This document shows, one piece after another, positions 8,958 to 17,550 of a stretch of 64,000 bases of DNA. Under the pieces are notes generated by a model. That model was not told the origin of the DNA. It did no database searches and saw only the letters and a program-made list of their open reading frames with translations. Positions within the stretch are counted from its first letter, which is position 1; each line of letters starts with the position of its first letter. The stretch spans positions 5,084,001 to 5,148,000 of the forward strand of contig OY782765.1 of assembly GCA_963678275.1 (NCBI GenBank), written 5' to 3'. Both the position numbers and the translations under genes were made by a program. The stretch is from G963677445 sp963678275 (GTDB lineage Bacteria > Bacteroidota > Ignavibacteria > Ignavibacteriales > Melioribacteraceae).

Positions 8958-10148
8958 TTATTTGATTAGATAAATCTCTGTCTGTCTTGGCGATAGGAAT
9001 TCACAGCCATCTTTTTTAATAACCACTTCCTCTTCGATTGTGGCAATTCCAAATCCCGGAATTGTCAGGCGGGGTTCAATTGTGAAAACCTGGCCTTCTT
9101 CGAGAGTCATGTAGGGCAGGTTGCCGTAACGTTCCCATCGGGGAGCGAGCAGGGCGCCTCCGTCGTGAGCCGCGCGGCCTACCTGGTGACCAAGTCCGTG
9201 GGGATACTCTTCATAACCGTTTTCAACAATGTAATTGCGGGCGATATCATCCACTTCGCAGGCGACCGCGCCCGGTTTTACTCCGGCTGCCGCTTTTGTT
9301 ATGGAATCGCGGATAACATTAAAACCTTTCATCACTTCGGCCGGGGCTTCGGTTTCTCCTTCCCGGAGGACATACCATGTGCGCTGAAGATCGGCGCAGT
9401 AGCCATTCACCTTTACACCAAAGTCCATGTTTATAACATGGCCCGGCTGAATTTTTCTGTCGGTAGGGCCTGAGTGGGCGCCGGCAGTATCGGGGCCGCT
9501 GAATACCGCGGGGCAGTGCTCGGCGTCCCAGGAAAGTTCGAAACCTTTTTCCTCAACGATTCCATGAACAAAATTGGCTACATCCGCTTCCGATTTGCCA
9601 ACCGCGAGGAATCCGGTTACGGCGTTAAAAATATCGAGAGTTTCTTTTATTGCCGATTTAAGATGGCTCAGTTCGGTATCCGATTTTCTGCCCCTCAGCG
9701 CGGCAACAATATCTTCTGATGAAATGAATTTTTCGGCGTAATCGGTATCCTTCAGGAGTTCGAGCAGTTCCAGATAAACGCCATGGGTTAGTCCGTCGGC
9801 AAGGCTTGAATTTCTGGAATAGTTAATCGCTATTTTATTCGGATTAATTCTGTCGAGAACTTTTACCAGGTCTTCTTTTACCGATTTGAGATAACTGATG
9901 ATCTCGTTAAATGTGCCGACCGTTTTCATGTTGGCCTCTTCAAGAGAGCCGATTATCGCAATTGTTTCGCCCGTTTTGGTTATTATAAAAGCTGAATGCC
10001 ATGTAGCTCCCGTGCCGACTATCATATCCATCATCGGGTCTTTCATATTGCCGGTTTCCCTTACGAAGGTCATCCACATATCGATATCTTTTTCACGGAG
10101 TATCTCGGCCGCCTGTTTCTGTTTCTCAAGTATTAAATCTTTAAACAT
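8958..10148 (-). CDS. M24-family metallopeptidase (Xaa-Pro aminopeptidase-like)
   Basis: This 396-aa protein has the creatinase-like N-terminal domain followed by the pita-bread M24 catalytic domain. Metal ligands are all visible: Asp in MDFGVKVNGYCADLQRT (two Asp), His in HGLGHQVGRAAHDGG, Glu in FTIEPRLTIPGFG and Glu in ATIEEEVVI. A substrate-site His is present in GAHSGPT. No signal peptide is seen, so it is probably cytosolic. Expected role is removal of N-terminal residues before proline from peptides. The ATG start has a GAGGA site seven bases upstream. It appears monocistronic. Confidence 0.9.
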   Translation of the reverse strand: MFKDLILEKQKQAAEILREKDIDMWMTFVRETGNMKDPMMDMIVGTGATWHSAFIITKTGETIAIIGSLEEANMKTVGTFNEIISYLKSVKEDLVKVLDRINPNKIAINYSRNSSLADGLTHGVYLELLELLKDTDYAEKFISSEDIVAALRGRKSDTELSHLKSAIKETLDIFNAVTGFLAVGKSEADVANFVHGIVEEKGFELSWDAEHCPAVFSGPDTAGAHSGPTDRKIQPGHVINMDFGVKVNGYCADLQRTWYVLREGETEAPAEVMKGFNVIRDSITKAAAGVKPGAVACEVDDIARNYIVENGYEEYPHGLGHQVGRAAHDGGALLAPRWERYGNLPYMTLEEGQVFTIEPRLTIPGFGIATIEEEVVIKKDGCEFLSPRQTEIYLIK

Positions 10149-10766
10149 ATATTCCTCATTGTCTGGTCTTAGAAAAAGTAACCGTAAAATAATAAATTTT
10201 CAGGATTCTATTTTTAAAAATGGAGGGGAAGTCAATTATGAATGGTGAATTATGAATGATGAATTGAAAAACTGTAAAACAAGAGGCGGATTTCCTGAAA
10301 ATATTTCGAAATCAAATTCGGGTTGAGAAGGATCAGAGAAAAAGAAGAAGTATGCCTTCCGATAAAATAAACCCAGATTTGTCATTAAAACAGTGAAGAA
10401 CAAATATACGATCTGATTTTGCAATCATTTACATATTACAAATACGCATAACAGCTTAATCTACAACAGGTTAGAGCCCCTCTCCTTCATCAGGCTGAAA
10501 GTGCCCGCCCGGGGCGGGTGAGAGGAGTTGGGGTGAGGTTGGAAGCTTTGGCTATTATTTTAACTTTTTCTTACTAATTTTGTTTATCATTTCCAATACT
10601 TGTATCCTGTATTTCTTTTTCTTACAACACTTTATCCTAATGACCGTTATCAGGACACAATTTCTAATGACAAATTTGGGATAAAAAGAATTCTGCGGGT
10701 GAAAACGGTGAATAAGGGCTGTTTACTATAATTAGTGCAAATGTTAGATTTGTGGTGAAGCAGGAA
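10149..10766. other. Intergenic region with one hairpin repeat
   Basis: No convincing gene lies in this 618-bp stretch. From about 10470 to 10535 it holds a dispersed-type inverted repeat (CCCCTCTCC... ending GAGAGGAGTTGGGG, with a GCCCGCCCGGGGCGGGT core). The remainder is AT-rich. Despite the HicB-like gene next to it, no HicA-sized ORF is found here. Confidence 0.5.
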
Positions 10767-10988
10767 TTATTTTATCTCTCTGATAACGGGTATCGGAAGA
10801 TTCTTATATACCCTGAATAAAATCCACTCTTCGAGTACTTCCTGTAATTCAGACCTGCATTCTTCCAGGGTTTCCGAGTTTGCATATACTCCCTGGCATT
10901 CAGAAATTTCACCATAAAAACTGCCATCGTCATTCAGTATTTCATATTTAGCCATTCGCATAGCTGTTTGTATATATTCAAGTAACAT
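10767..10988 (-). CDS. HicB-like antitoxin-domain protein (orphan)
   Basis: This 73-aa protein has the HicB/UPF0150 fold signature: a beta-hairpin start (KYEILNDDGSFYGEISEC), then the G-V-Y-A-N-S-E-T-L-E-E-C turn and an amphipathic helix ending in a P-I-P-V-I motif. In hicAB loci such proteins neutralise the HicA mRNase and repress the operon. Here no HicA partner is visible on either side and no C-terminal DNA-binding extension is present. The ATG at 10988 has GAGGA eight bases upstream. It may be a solitary remnant or may act on a toxin elsewhere. Confidence 0.7.
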   Translation of the reverse strand: MLLEYIQTAMRMAKYEILNDDGSFYGEISECQGVYANSETLEECRSELQEVLEEWILFRVYKNLPIPVIREIK

Positions 10989-11073
10989 TTGAATATCCTC
11001 AAGTTATATCGCTATGTTGTTTTTTTTCAAACACATATTTAATAATTTATCAAACAAAAATGTATATATCAAG

Positions 11074-11601
11074 TTATTCCCGGTTAATTGATGCAATGTC
11101 TTTGAGTTCAGTAAATTGTTCCTTAATCTGCCTTAATTCTTTATAATCAAGGCCGCTGAAATTGAGTTCATGGTCTATGCCCGACCTGAGTGTGAGTATT
11201 ATTCTGTTGGTTTTAATTTCGATCCTTTCAATTTCCTTGTATAAAAATTGTGATTCAATAAAGGTCGGATTAATTATTTTGCTGAACATTGAATATTGTA
11301 AGTAAAATTCCGGGGGTTTTTCATCGGGCAGACGCATCGAAATTTTTTCATCATCAAATTTGACGAAACATTTTTTATATATTTTGTTCCTGAATATCGC
11401 GTAAACCAGGAATATACATGACAAAAAACTCCCGACAATAAAGGTGAATAAGTTGTCTTCGGTAATTCCGCCCGTCTGCTCAACCGCTTTGAATAAAATA
11501 AAGGCCATAAAGGCTCCAAACGCGAATGCCAGCCACCTCTTCAGTTGATTAAATAGCGAATTTGGATTGACTAATATGATTTCTTTAACTTTGCCGTTCA
11601 T
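11074..11601 (-). CDS. Small membrane protein of unknown function
   Basis: The start is placed at the third codon of the longest frame, because AAAGGA then lies six bases upstream of ATG-AAC-GGC. Two transmembrane helices are visible near residues 20-40 (WLAFAFGAFMAFILF) and 50-67 (FTFIVGSFLSCIFLVYAIF). They are followed by a cytosolic domain of about 110 aa with alternating strands and a final helix. The layout resembles YcxB-type or photosystem-assembly-like PH-domain membrane proteins, but I cannot assign a family. It is 10 bp after the stop codon of the BNR protein gene, so the two are probably co-transcribed. Confidence 0.65.
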   Translation of the reverse strand: MNGKVKEIILVNPNSLFNQLKRWLAFAFGAFMAFILFKAVEQTGGITEDNLFTFIVGSFLSCIFLVYAIFRNKIYKKCFVKFDDEKISMRLPDEKPPEFYLQYSMFSKIINPTFIESQFLYKEIERIEIKTNRIILTLRSGIDHELNFSGLDYKELRQIKEQFTELKDIASINRE

Positions 11602-11611
11602 TATCATTCCT

Positions 11612-13693
11612 TTATTTCAGCAAAATTAATTTTTTAGTCATTCTGTCTGAGCCGGCTTTAAGTGATAACAGGTACACTCCGCTTGAGAACGCTGTTCCAT
11701 TAAAAGTTATTTCATAGGTTCCCGCGTAAAAGAAATCATTAACCAGGTTTTTAACAAGCCGCCCGGAGATGTCAAATATTTCAAGTCGTACCCGGATGTC
11801 TGATTGGAGATTAAATTTTATTTTTGTTGAAGGATTAAAAGGATTGGGGAAATTTTGATAGAGCCTGAATTGCGCCGGCGCATCACTGGTTGTTTTTACA
11901 CTTACAAAACCCCCTGTGGTTGTTCTGAGAATAGCGCCAAAATCACCGGTAATATAGGCGAGGCGGTCACTCAAAAATATAATCGAATTAAGGTTTTGAT
12001 TTATTCCTGAAGATTGGGGCAGCCAGGATTCACCCATATCGGAAGAATAAAAAATCTTTCCATCGTCACCAACAATATACCCGTTTCCGGCATCGATAAA
12101 ATTTATATCATGTAATCTGCAAAAATCAGAGAGATGTGTCGATCTCCAGGAATAACCTCCGTCAGTAGTTTTATAAACGTCGCCCGACCAGTTTATCGCA
12201 AACCCGGTTTCCCGGGACAGGAATTTAAAATCTGAAATTGTGCCGGGGCCGGTTGAATAGATATGAAGCCAGCTTTCACCCTGGTCAGTTGATCTATAAA
12301 TTTCTCCATCCCAGCTTCCGGAAAGGAGTATGTGTTCATCCACAAAATAAATCGTACGACTGTTGATGTCCCGGTTTAGCAATTGCCAGGAATTCCCGCC
12401 ATCGCTCGTTTTAACAATAGCTGATGATAATGCTATAAAGCCGAGGTTATTATTGAAAAATGAACATGAACTCATTACAAAACCGGATTGTGGAAAAGAT
12501 TCATCAATCAGCCATGTTACTCCCTGGTCGGTTGTTTTTAATATTTTATTCTTTGCCCCTATAAAACCGGTGGCGTCATTTGTAAAATGCAGCCAGCAAA
12601 AGAATTCAGAAAGGGAAGAAAAGTTAGCGAGTAATTCAAGGTTTTCGTTATTGAAGCTGAATATTTCCCCTGACTGTCCAATTATTATCGCTTTCTTTTT
12701 ATTAAAAAAATGGGCGTTTATTAAATTACTTGTGGGATTTGAGATGTCGGAACACCAGCTATTGCCAAAGTCGGTTGTTTTTAATATAGTGAAATTATTC
12801 CCCGCGGCATACCCAAGTGTGTCATTAAGAAAATACATCGAATTGAGCTTATTTTGAATCAGACTGGTATATATATCCCAGGTAATTCCGCTGTCGGTGG
12901 TTTTCATAATCGCGCCGCCCCAACCGGTGGAAATGCCCTCATCGACCGACCTGAAATGAACAGTTTTCTGCGGGGTCATTGAAGGATAATAAAGTTGTAT
13001 TTCATTTGCATAATCAAATAATTTCACGACGCAGCCGACATCATAATCAAATGCTCCGATAAACGCGGCGCTCTCATCACAAAATGAAATCGAATACAGA
13101 TTTACCGGTCCGAAGCTGCTTGAAACTCCTCCAGTCTGCCAGTTTTCTCCTGAATCAAAGCTTCTCAGTAATTTCCCTTCTTCCGATATGGCAATGCCAA
13201 AGTCGGGTGTTGAGAAGGCGCCGTCAGTTAGTTTGAGGTTGGGCGTTATATCAATTTTTCTCCATTCCTCACCAGCATCGGTTGTTTTGAAAAGAGTGGA
13301 TGAATCTCCAAAGACAAAGCCTGTTTCATTATCATTAAACCAGAGTGAATTAAGATTATTGCCGGTGGCGATATCTTTTTCCCGCCAGAGAAGATTAAAA
13401 TCACAAATAAAGAACCTGCCGGAATCTGCCGCGATATAGCCCCTCTGTTCAGTAAAAAATATTTTATTAAGGGAAAGGTCAGCTGAAATTATTTTTTCTT
13501 TCCATTCCTTGCCTCCGTCAGCGGTGCTGTAGAGGCTGCCATTATTCGCGGCCGCGAATCCCCTCATCTCGTCGACGAAAAAAATTGAATTAATGTGAAT
13601 CCCATAATAAATATTGCTGATATTTTGCCACCCTGTCTGTCCCAAAATTATAGTATATAAAAAACAGCAGAGAATAAATATCTTTATTTTCAT
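11612..13693 (-). CDS. YCF48/BNR-repeat secreted protein with T9SS sorting domain
   Basis: This 693-aa protein starts with a signal peptide (IFILCCFLYTIILGQ). It carries about 12 propeller repeats of the Ycf48/BNR type, each with a K-T-T-D-x-G-x-x-W strand (KTTDAGEEWRK, KTTDQGVTWLI, RSTDQGESWLH). Residues ~605-693 are a T9SS sorting domain (YQNFPNPFNPSTKI, SSGVYLLSL, KKLILLK). This tail is clearly more diverged than those of the five tandem genes at 15-27 kb. A strong GGGGAGGAA site precedes the ATG. Expected location is the cell surface. The target of the propeller is unknown. Confidence 0.85.
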   Translation of the reverse strand: MKIKIFILCCFLYTIILGQTGWQNISNIYYGIHINSIFFVDEMRGFAAANNGSLYSTADGGKEWKEKIISADLSLNKIFFTEQRGYIAADSGRFFICDFNLLWREKDIATGNNLNSLWFNDNETGFVFGDSSTLFKTTDAGEEWRKIDITPNLKLTDGAFSTPDFGIAISEEGKLLRSFDSGENWQTGGVSSSFGPVNLYSISFCDESAAFIGAFDYDVGCVVKLFDYANEIQLYYPSMTPQKTVHFRSVDEGISTGWGGAIMKTTDSGITWDIYTSLIQNKLNSMYFLNDTLGYAAGNNFTILKTTDFGNSWCSDISNPTSNLINAHFFNKKKAIIIGQSGEIFSFNNENLELLANFSSLSEFFCWLHFTNDATGFIGAKNKILKTTDQGVTWLIDESFPQSGFVMSSCSFFNNNLGFIALSSAIVKTSDGGNSWQLLNRDINSRTIYFVDEHILLSGSWDGEIYRSTDQGESWLHIYSTGPGTISDFKFLSRETGFAINWSGDVYKTTDGGYSWRSTHLSDFCRLHDINFIDAGNGYIVGDDGKIFYSSDMGESWLPQSSGINQNLNSIIFLSDRLAYITGDFGAILRTTTGGFVSVKTTSDAPAQFRLYQNFPNPFNPSTKIKFNLQSDIRVRLEIFDISGRLVKNLVNDFFYAGTYEITFNGTAFSSGVYLLSLKAGSDRMTKKLILLK

Positions 13694-14188
13694 TTCCTCC
13701 CCCTGAAAATATCAAACCATTATTGATTTATCTCTCAGTTAATCTCCTGAGCCGGCAGAGTCGGACAAAAAAATCTCAGCAAAAAATTGTTTTTGTAATC
13801 CTCCTCATACTCGTTTTTTTTCTACGGCTAATTTTTCGAGTATTAGTATGACTCCTTTTTATTACCATGGGAAATTTAATATTCAGTTATTTAAAGTAAG
13901 AATAATAATATTAAGTTGCCTGCATTTTCCCCGGACAGAGCTTGAGGAAAACACCCTAAAGGATAACATTTGTAAGCACACCCTAACAATCGGGGGAGGA
14001 CATAACCCCGAAGTATCATAAAAGCAGATCATTTATGACAATATTGGAATTCCGGTTCAGCCGGTTTATGGATCTGGAATCGCGGCCTGTTTATCGGCAA
14101 CATGTAACGGGTGGGCTTTTTGACAGGATTATCCTCAGCATGTAAACGGTATTTTGTTTCTATGCGCCTTATTTCCCTCTATAAAAAG
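13694..14188. other. Intergenic region with inverted copy of element A
   Basis: The part next to the BNR gene start is AT-rich promoter-like DNA. Positions ~13930-14030 contain GC-rich fragments (CCCCGGAC, CGGGGGAGG). Positions 14040-14168 hold element A in inverted orientation. No gene is supported. Confidence 0.5.
14040..14168 (-). repeat. Dispersed element A, copy 3 (inverted)
   Basis: Read on the minus strand it gives GGCGC, ACATGCTGAGGATAATCC, AAAAAGCCCACC, TTACATGTTGCCGATAA and CATAAACCGGCTGAACC. This is the same order as the two copies at 5.46 and 5.71 kb. Confidence 0.7.
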
Positions 14189-15121
14189 TCAGCCAAAATA
14201 ACCCTGAATTTCCAGGTTAGTCAGGCCCTCTTTTTTCGCGAAGCTTACAACCTTTTCATATTCACTTCGGGTTATTCTTCGCGAAATTTCAGGATATTGA
14301 TATGCCTGAAAATTGGGGCTATACTGCGACATAATATTTACATAGGTATCAGCAGGTAAATTTTTCTTAATCCATTTTATAACCTCAATTGAGCCGCCTG
14401 CCGCTCCGGGCATAACCAGGTGGCGGATCATAAGTCCCTTTCGTATAAGGCCGTTATCATCCGGAATTGCGGCGCCGACCTGATGGTTCATTTCCTGCAG
14501 GGCAGCTTTTATTATTGCGGGATAGTTTTCGGCGCCGGCGGAATAGAGAGCTGATTTTTTTGAATCAGAATACTTGAAATCTGCCAGGTAAATATCAACA
14601 ACTCCATCAAGAAGTCTCAATATTTCCGGTCTTTCCCATCCGTGGGTATTATAAACCAGGGGAATATTAAGCCCCTTGTCGGCGGCTTTATCAAGTGCAA
14701 AAATGATGTGGGGAGCGTAATGAGTCGGGGTGACAACATTTATATTATGACAGCCAATTTCCTGCAGCCGGAGCATCATACCTGAAAGGCCCTCAATTGA
14801 TAATACTCTCCCCTCCCCCCTGTGACTGATATCCCAATTCAGGCAGAAAACACACCTGAGTCCGCAATGTGAGAAAAATATCGTTCCTGAACCCTCTGAG
14901 CCCGCTAAGGGCGCTTCCTCACCAAAATGTGGATGCGCCGAAGCCACGCTTACTTCCCTGCCCGCCAGGCAGAATCCCCGCTCACCAGAAAGGCGGTTAA
15001 CTTTACACAGACGCGGACAGAGCTCGCACGATTCCAGAATCCGCCACAGTTCATCGGCTCTTTCCTTCAGCTTACCCGACAAGTTTAGTTTTTTATAACC
15101 GGGAATAAACTTTTTATTCAT
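14189..15121 (-). CDS. PflX-like radical SAM protein
   Basis: The radical SAM motif C-G-L-R-C-V-F-C (CX3CX2C) is followed by LNWDISH. An N-terminal cysteine-rich segment (CELCPRLCKVNR and RGFC) marks the PflX/COG1313 group of pyruvate-formate-lyase-activase relatives. Such proteins are presumed glycyl-radical or AMMECR1-linked activases, but the substrate is not settled. The frame opens further to a TTG at 15172, but ATG at 15121 gives the usual family start (about 310 aa). No partner enzyme is adjacent, so the substrate cannot be inferred from context. Confidence 0.8.
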   Translation of the reverse strand: MNKKFIPGYKKLNLSGKLKERADELWRILESCELCPRLCKVNRLSGERGFCLAGREVSVASAHPHFGEEAPLAGSEGSGTIFFSHCGLRCVFCLNWDISHRGEGRVLSIEGLSGMMLRLQEIGCHNINVVTPTHYAPHIIFALDKAADKGLNIPLVYNTHGWERPEILRLLDGVVDIYLADFKYSDSKKSALYSAGAENYPAIIKAALQEMNHQVGAAIPDDNGLIRKGLMIRHLVMPGAAGGSIEVIKWIKKNLPADTYVNIMSQYSPNFQAYQYPEISRRITRSEYEKVVSFAKKEGLTNLEIQGYFG

Positions 15122-15361
15122 CCTGATAAAATGCTTTTTTGAAAAACTGCAAAAATATTTCAATAATAGCAAGTATTAATTTTTTGTTTCCAAAAGATAT
15201 ACTGATATTCAATAATTGCTATTATTACATTTTTTTGATATTTTCTATTTTAAGTAAATTCAGAACCAATTTATAAAGGGAATGTAAATTTACAGACAAT
15301 AGCTACTCAAAAAAATAGCAGGGTATAAATTATCTGCGGGCCGAGAGGCGGGAGGTTAAAA

Positions 15362-17479
15362 ATGAATATCAGGGTATTGATTTTAATGATTGTTTTAAGC
15401 AGCGTTATACATTCGGAATGGTACAGGCAAAGCTACAGCTCGCCTGATATCGATCTTTATAAAACTTATTTTATCACTCAGCAAACCGGGTTTGTTTTGG
15501 GCTCTGCCGGCACAATATTAAAAACCACCGACGGGGGATTTAGCTGGAAAAGAATTGAATGCGGATTGAGCTCTTTATTTAGTGAAATGCTTTTTATCAC
15601 TGAGGAAAAGGGATGGGCCGGTGGTTCGGAAGGTGTTTTAATGAAAACAACAGATGGCGGCAATACATGGGAGAAAGTTGAAACAGGAACGCTCATGCTT
15701 ATTCAGGATATCTTTTTTCTTACCGAAGAAATTGGCTGGTTCAGTTGTGACCATGGATTCCTGAAAAAAACCACCGACGGCGGGGAAACATGGTTCAGAC
15801 AGACTCCCGATACAATTTCAACTTTATTATCGATACAATTTTTAACTGAGAATACCGGATTAATAGTTACCCGCAAGGGGGTGCTGAAAACAACTGACGG
15901 GGGAGAAACCTGGGTTACCAAGCTTGCAATATCAGAAGGGTATTTCAAATGCCTCCGTTTTCCACAGATCAACAAAGGTTACGCGGCGGGAGATATCGGT
16001 TATGGATATGGCCTTATGTGGAAAACGACCGACGCTGGAGAAACCTGGTCAGAAACAAACTTTGGCGGTGATGTAATCGGTATTGATGATATGGTTTTCG
16101 CCGATTCCTTGCGTGGTTGGTATGTCGGTATGGATTATTGGTTTAAGACGCAAATGAGCCGGACCTTAAACGGTGGTGATACATGGCAGGGTATGAACGT
16201 GGTTAATCTGCATGGATACTATATTAATTCGATTGATTTTATTAACTCAACCAGGGGTTGGGCGGCTGGCTCGGGAGGTGATATTTTCCGCTGTGAAAAC
16301 GGGACTTCCGCGTGGGTGGTGCAGGATGACGGCTTAAGCAGAAGTTTCAGGGATGTCGATTTCATTGATGACAGCACAGGATGGCTTGCCGGCGGAAGCG
16401 CTGAAATCAATAAAATCATGAAATCTACAGATGGAGGAATAACCTGGACCGGGCAGCCAATAGAATCAGGAGATAATCTTTTGTCAATTTTTGCCCTGGA
16501 TGAAAACTACGCCTGGGTTTCCGGTGAAAACGGCACAATTTATTTTACTCCGGACGGCGGCAATCAATGGATGGGGCAGGTAAGCGGCACAACATACAAC
16601 CTTAAGGATATTCATTTTGTATCAGGACTCGCGGGATGGGCCGCAGGAGGTGATGAGGATAATGGAATTATTCTTCATACAACAGACTCCGGCATGAGCT
16701 GGACTGAACAAGTCCGCGATATGGCGAAAAATCTAAATTCGATCAGCTTTGTTTCGAACCTTGCAGGCTGGGCCGCGGGGGATAATGGCGATATCCTGAA
16801 AACCACAAATGGAGGAGAGGAATGGATTCTCCGGTCGCTGGGTACAAAGGATGATATTATTTCTATAGAGTTTTTCACACCGACAGCCGGATTCTTACTT
16901 ACAGAAGACAAACTATTCAAAACCGCGGATGGATGTGACAACTGGGTGGAATTGACCAATATTCCTGCCCACGATGGTTTTTCAGCGATGGATTTTATCT
17001 CAGAAACCGGGGGGTGGATTCTTGATAAGAACGGGATTGTTTATAATACAACTGACGGCGGAATCACGTGGCAGCAGGAAGAAACTGAGATCAGGGGACT
17101 TTCTGCAATACATTTTTCTGAATCAGGCAGCGGCTGGATTGTGGGAGAATATGGCGTTGTGCTGAGCAATAATCCCCAGACAGTTGTTGCTGTTGAAGAA
17201 GAAAAAATAATAATCAGCGGTTATTCTTTATCTCAGAACTACCCCAATCCATTCAACCCCGCTACAAAAATAAAATATTCAATCCCCGCCGGTCAAAAGG
17301 TTGAGTTAAAGATTTTTGACCTTCTCGGAAGGGAGATAACGACATTGGTAAATGAATATAAACCGGCGGGGCATTATGAAGCGGAGTTTGACGCCGGCAG
17401 CCTTTCTTCGGGAGTATATTTATACAGGCTGACTGCCGGGAGATATTCGGAGACAAAGAAGATGCTGATGATTAAATAA
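15362..17479 (+). CDS. YCF48/BNR-repeat secreted protein with T9SS sorting domain, tandem member 1
   Basis: This 705-aa protein has a short signal segment (VLILMIVLSSVIHSEW). About 13 Ycf48-type repeats follow, each with a G-W-A-G/A-G turn and a K-T-T-D-G-G-x-T-W strand (ILKTTDGGFSWKR, LMKTTDGGNTWEK). Residues ~620-705 are the T9SS tail (SQNYPNPFNPATKIKYSIP, LSSGVYLYRL, KKMLMIK). A strong GGGAGGTT site lies upstream of the ATG. The fold is homologous to the photosystem-assembly factor Ycf48 and to sialidase BNR propellers, but no catalytic site is visible. It is the first of five co-oriented paralogues and probably encodes a surface propeller. Confidence 0.85.
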   Translation: MNIRVLILMIVLSSVIHSEWYRQSYSSPDIDLYKTYFITQQTGFVLGSAGTILKTTDGGFSWKRIECGLSSLFSEMLFITEEKGWAGGSEGVLMKTTDGGNTWEKVETGTLMLIQDIFFLTEEIGWFSCDHGFLKKTTDGGETWFRQTPDTISTLLSIQFLTENTGLIVTRKGVLKTTDGGETWVTKLAISEGYFKCLRFPQINKGYAAGDIGYGYGLMWKTTDAGETWSETNFGGDVIGIDDMVFADSLRGWYVGMDYWFKTQMSRTLNGGDTWQGMNVVNLHGYYINSIDFINSTRGWAAGSGGDIFRCENGTSAWVVQDDGLSRSFRDVDFIDDSTGWLAGGSAEINKIMKSTDGGITWTGQPIESGDNLLSIFALDENYAWVSGENGTIYFTPDGGNQWMGQVSGTTYNLKDIHFVSGLAGWAAGGDEDNGIILHTTDSGMSWTEQVRDMAKNLNSISFVSNLAGWAAGDNGDILKTTNGGEEWILRSLGTKDDIISIEFFTPTAGFLLTEDKLFKTADGCDNWVELTNIPAHDGFSAMDFISETGGWILDKNGIVYNTTDGGITWQQEETEIRGLSAIHFSESGSGWIVGEYGVVLSNNPQTVVAVEEEKIIISGYSLSQNYPNPFNPATKIKYSIPAGQKVELKIFDLLGREITTLVNEYKPAGHYEAEFDAGSLSSGVYLYRLTAGRYSETKKMLMIK

Positions 17480-17550
17480 AATTTTCACAGGACTAATTAC
17501 AGATAAATGTCTGAGAAAATGATAATTTATTTTTGAAATTGAATATCGGG

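Noticed and set aside
9165..9719. Plus-strand frames within the peptidase gene
   Set aside because: They are shadows of the M24 peptidase, which has all metal ligands on the minus strand.
10236..10424. 62-aa minus-strand frame next to the peptidase gene
   Set aside because: No ribosome site and no similarity; its start lies in AT-rich intergenic DNA.
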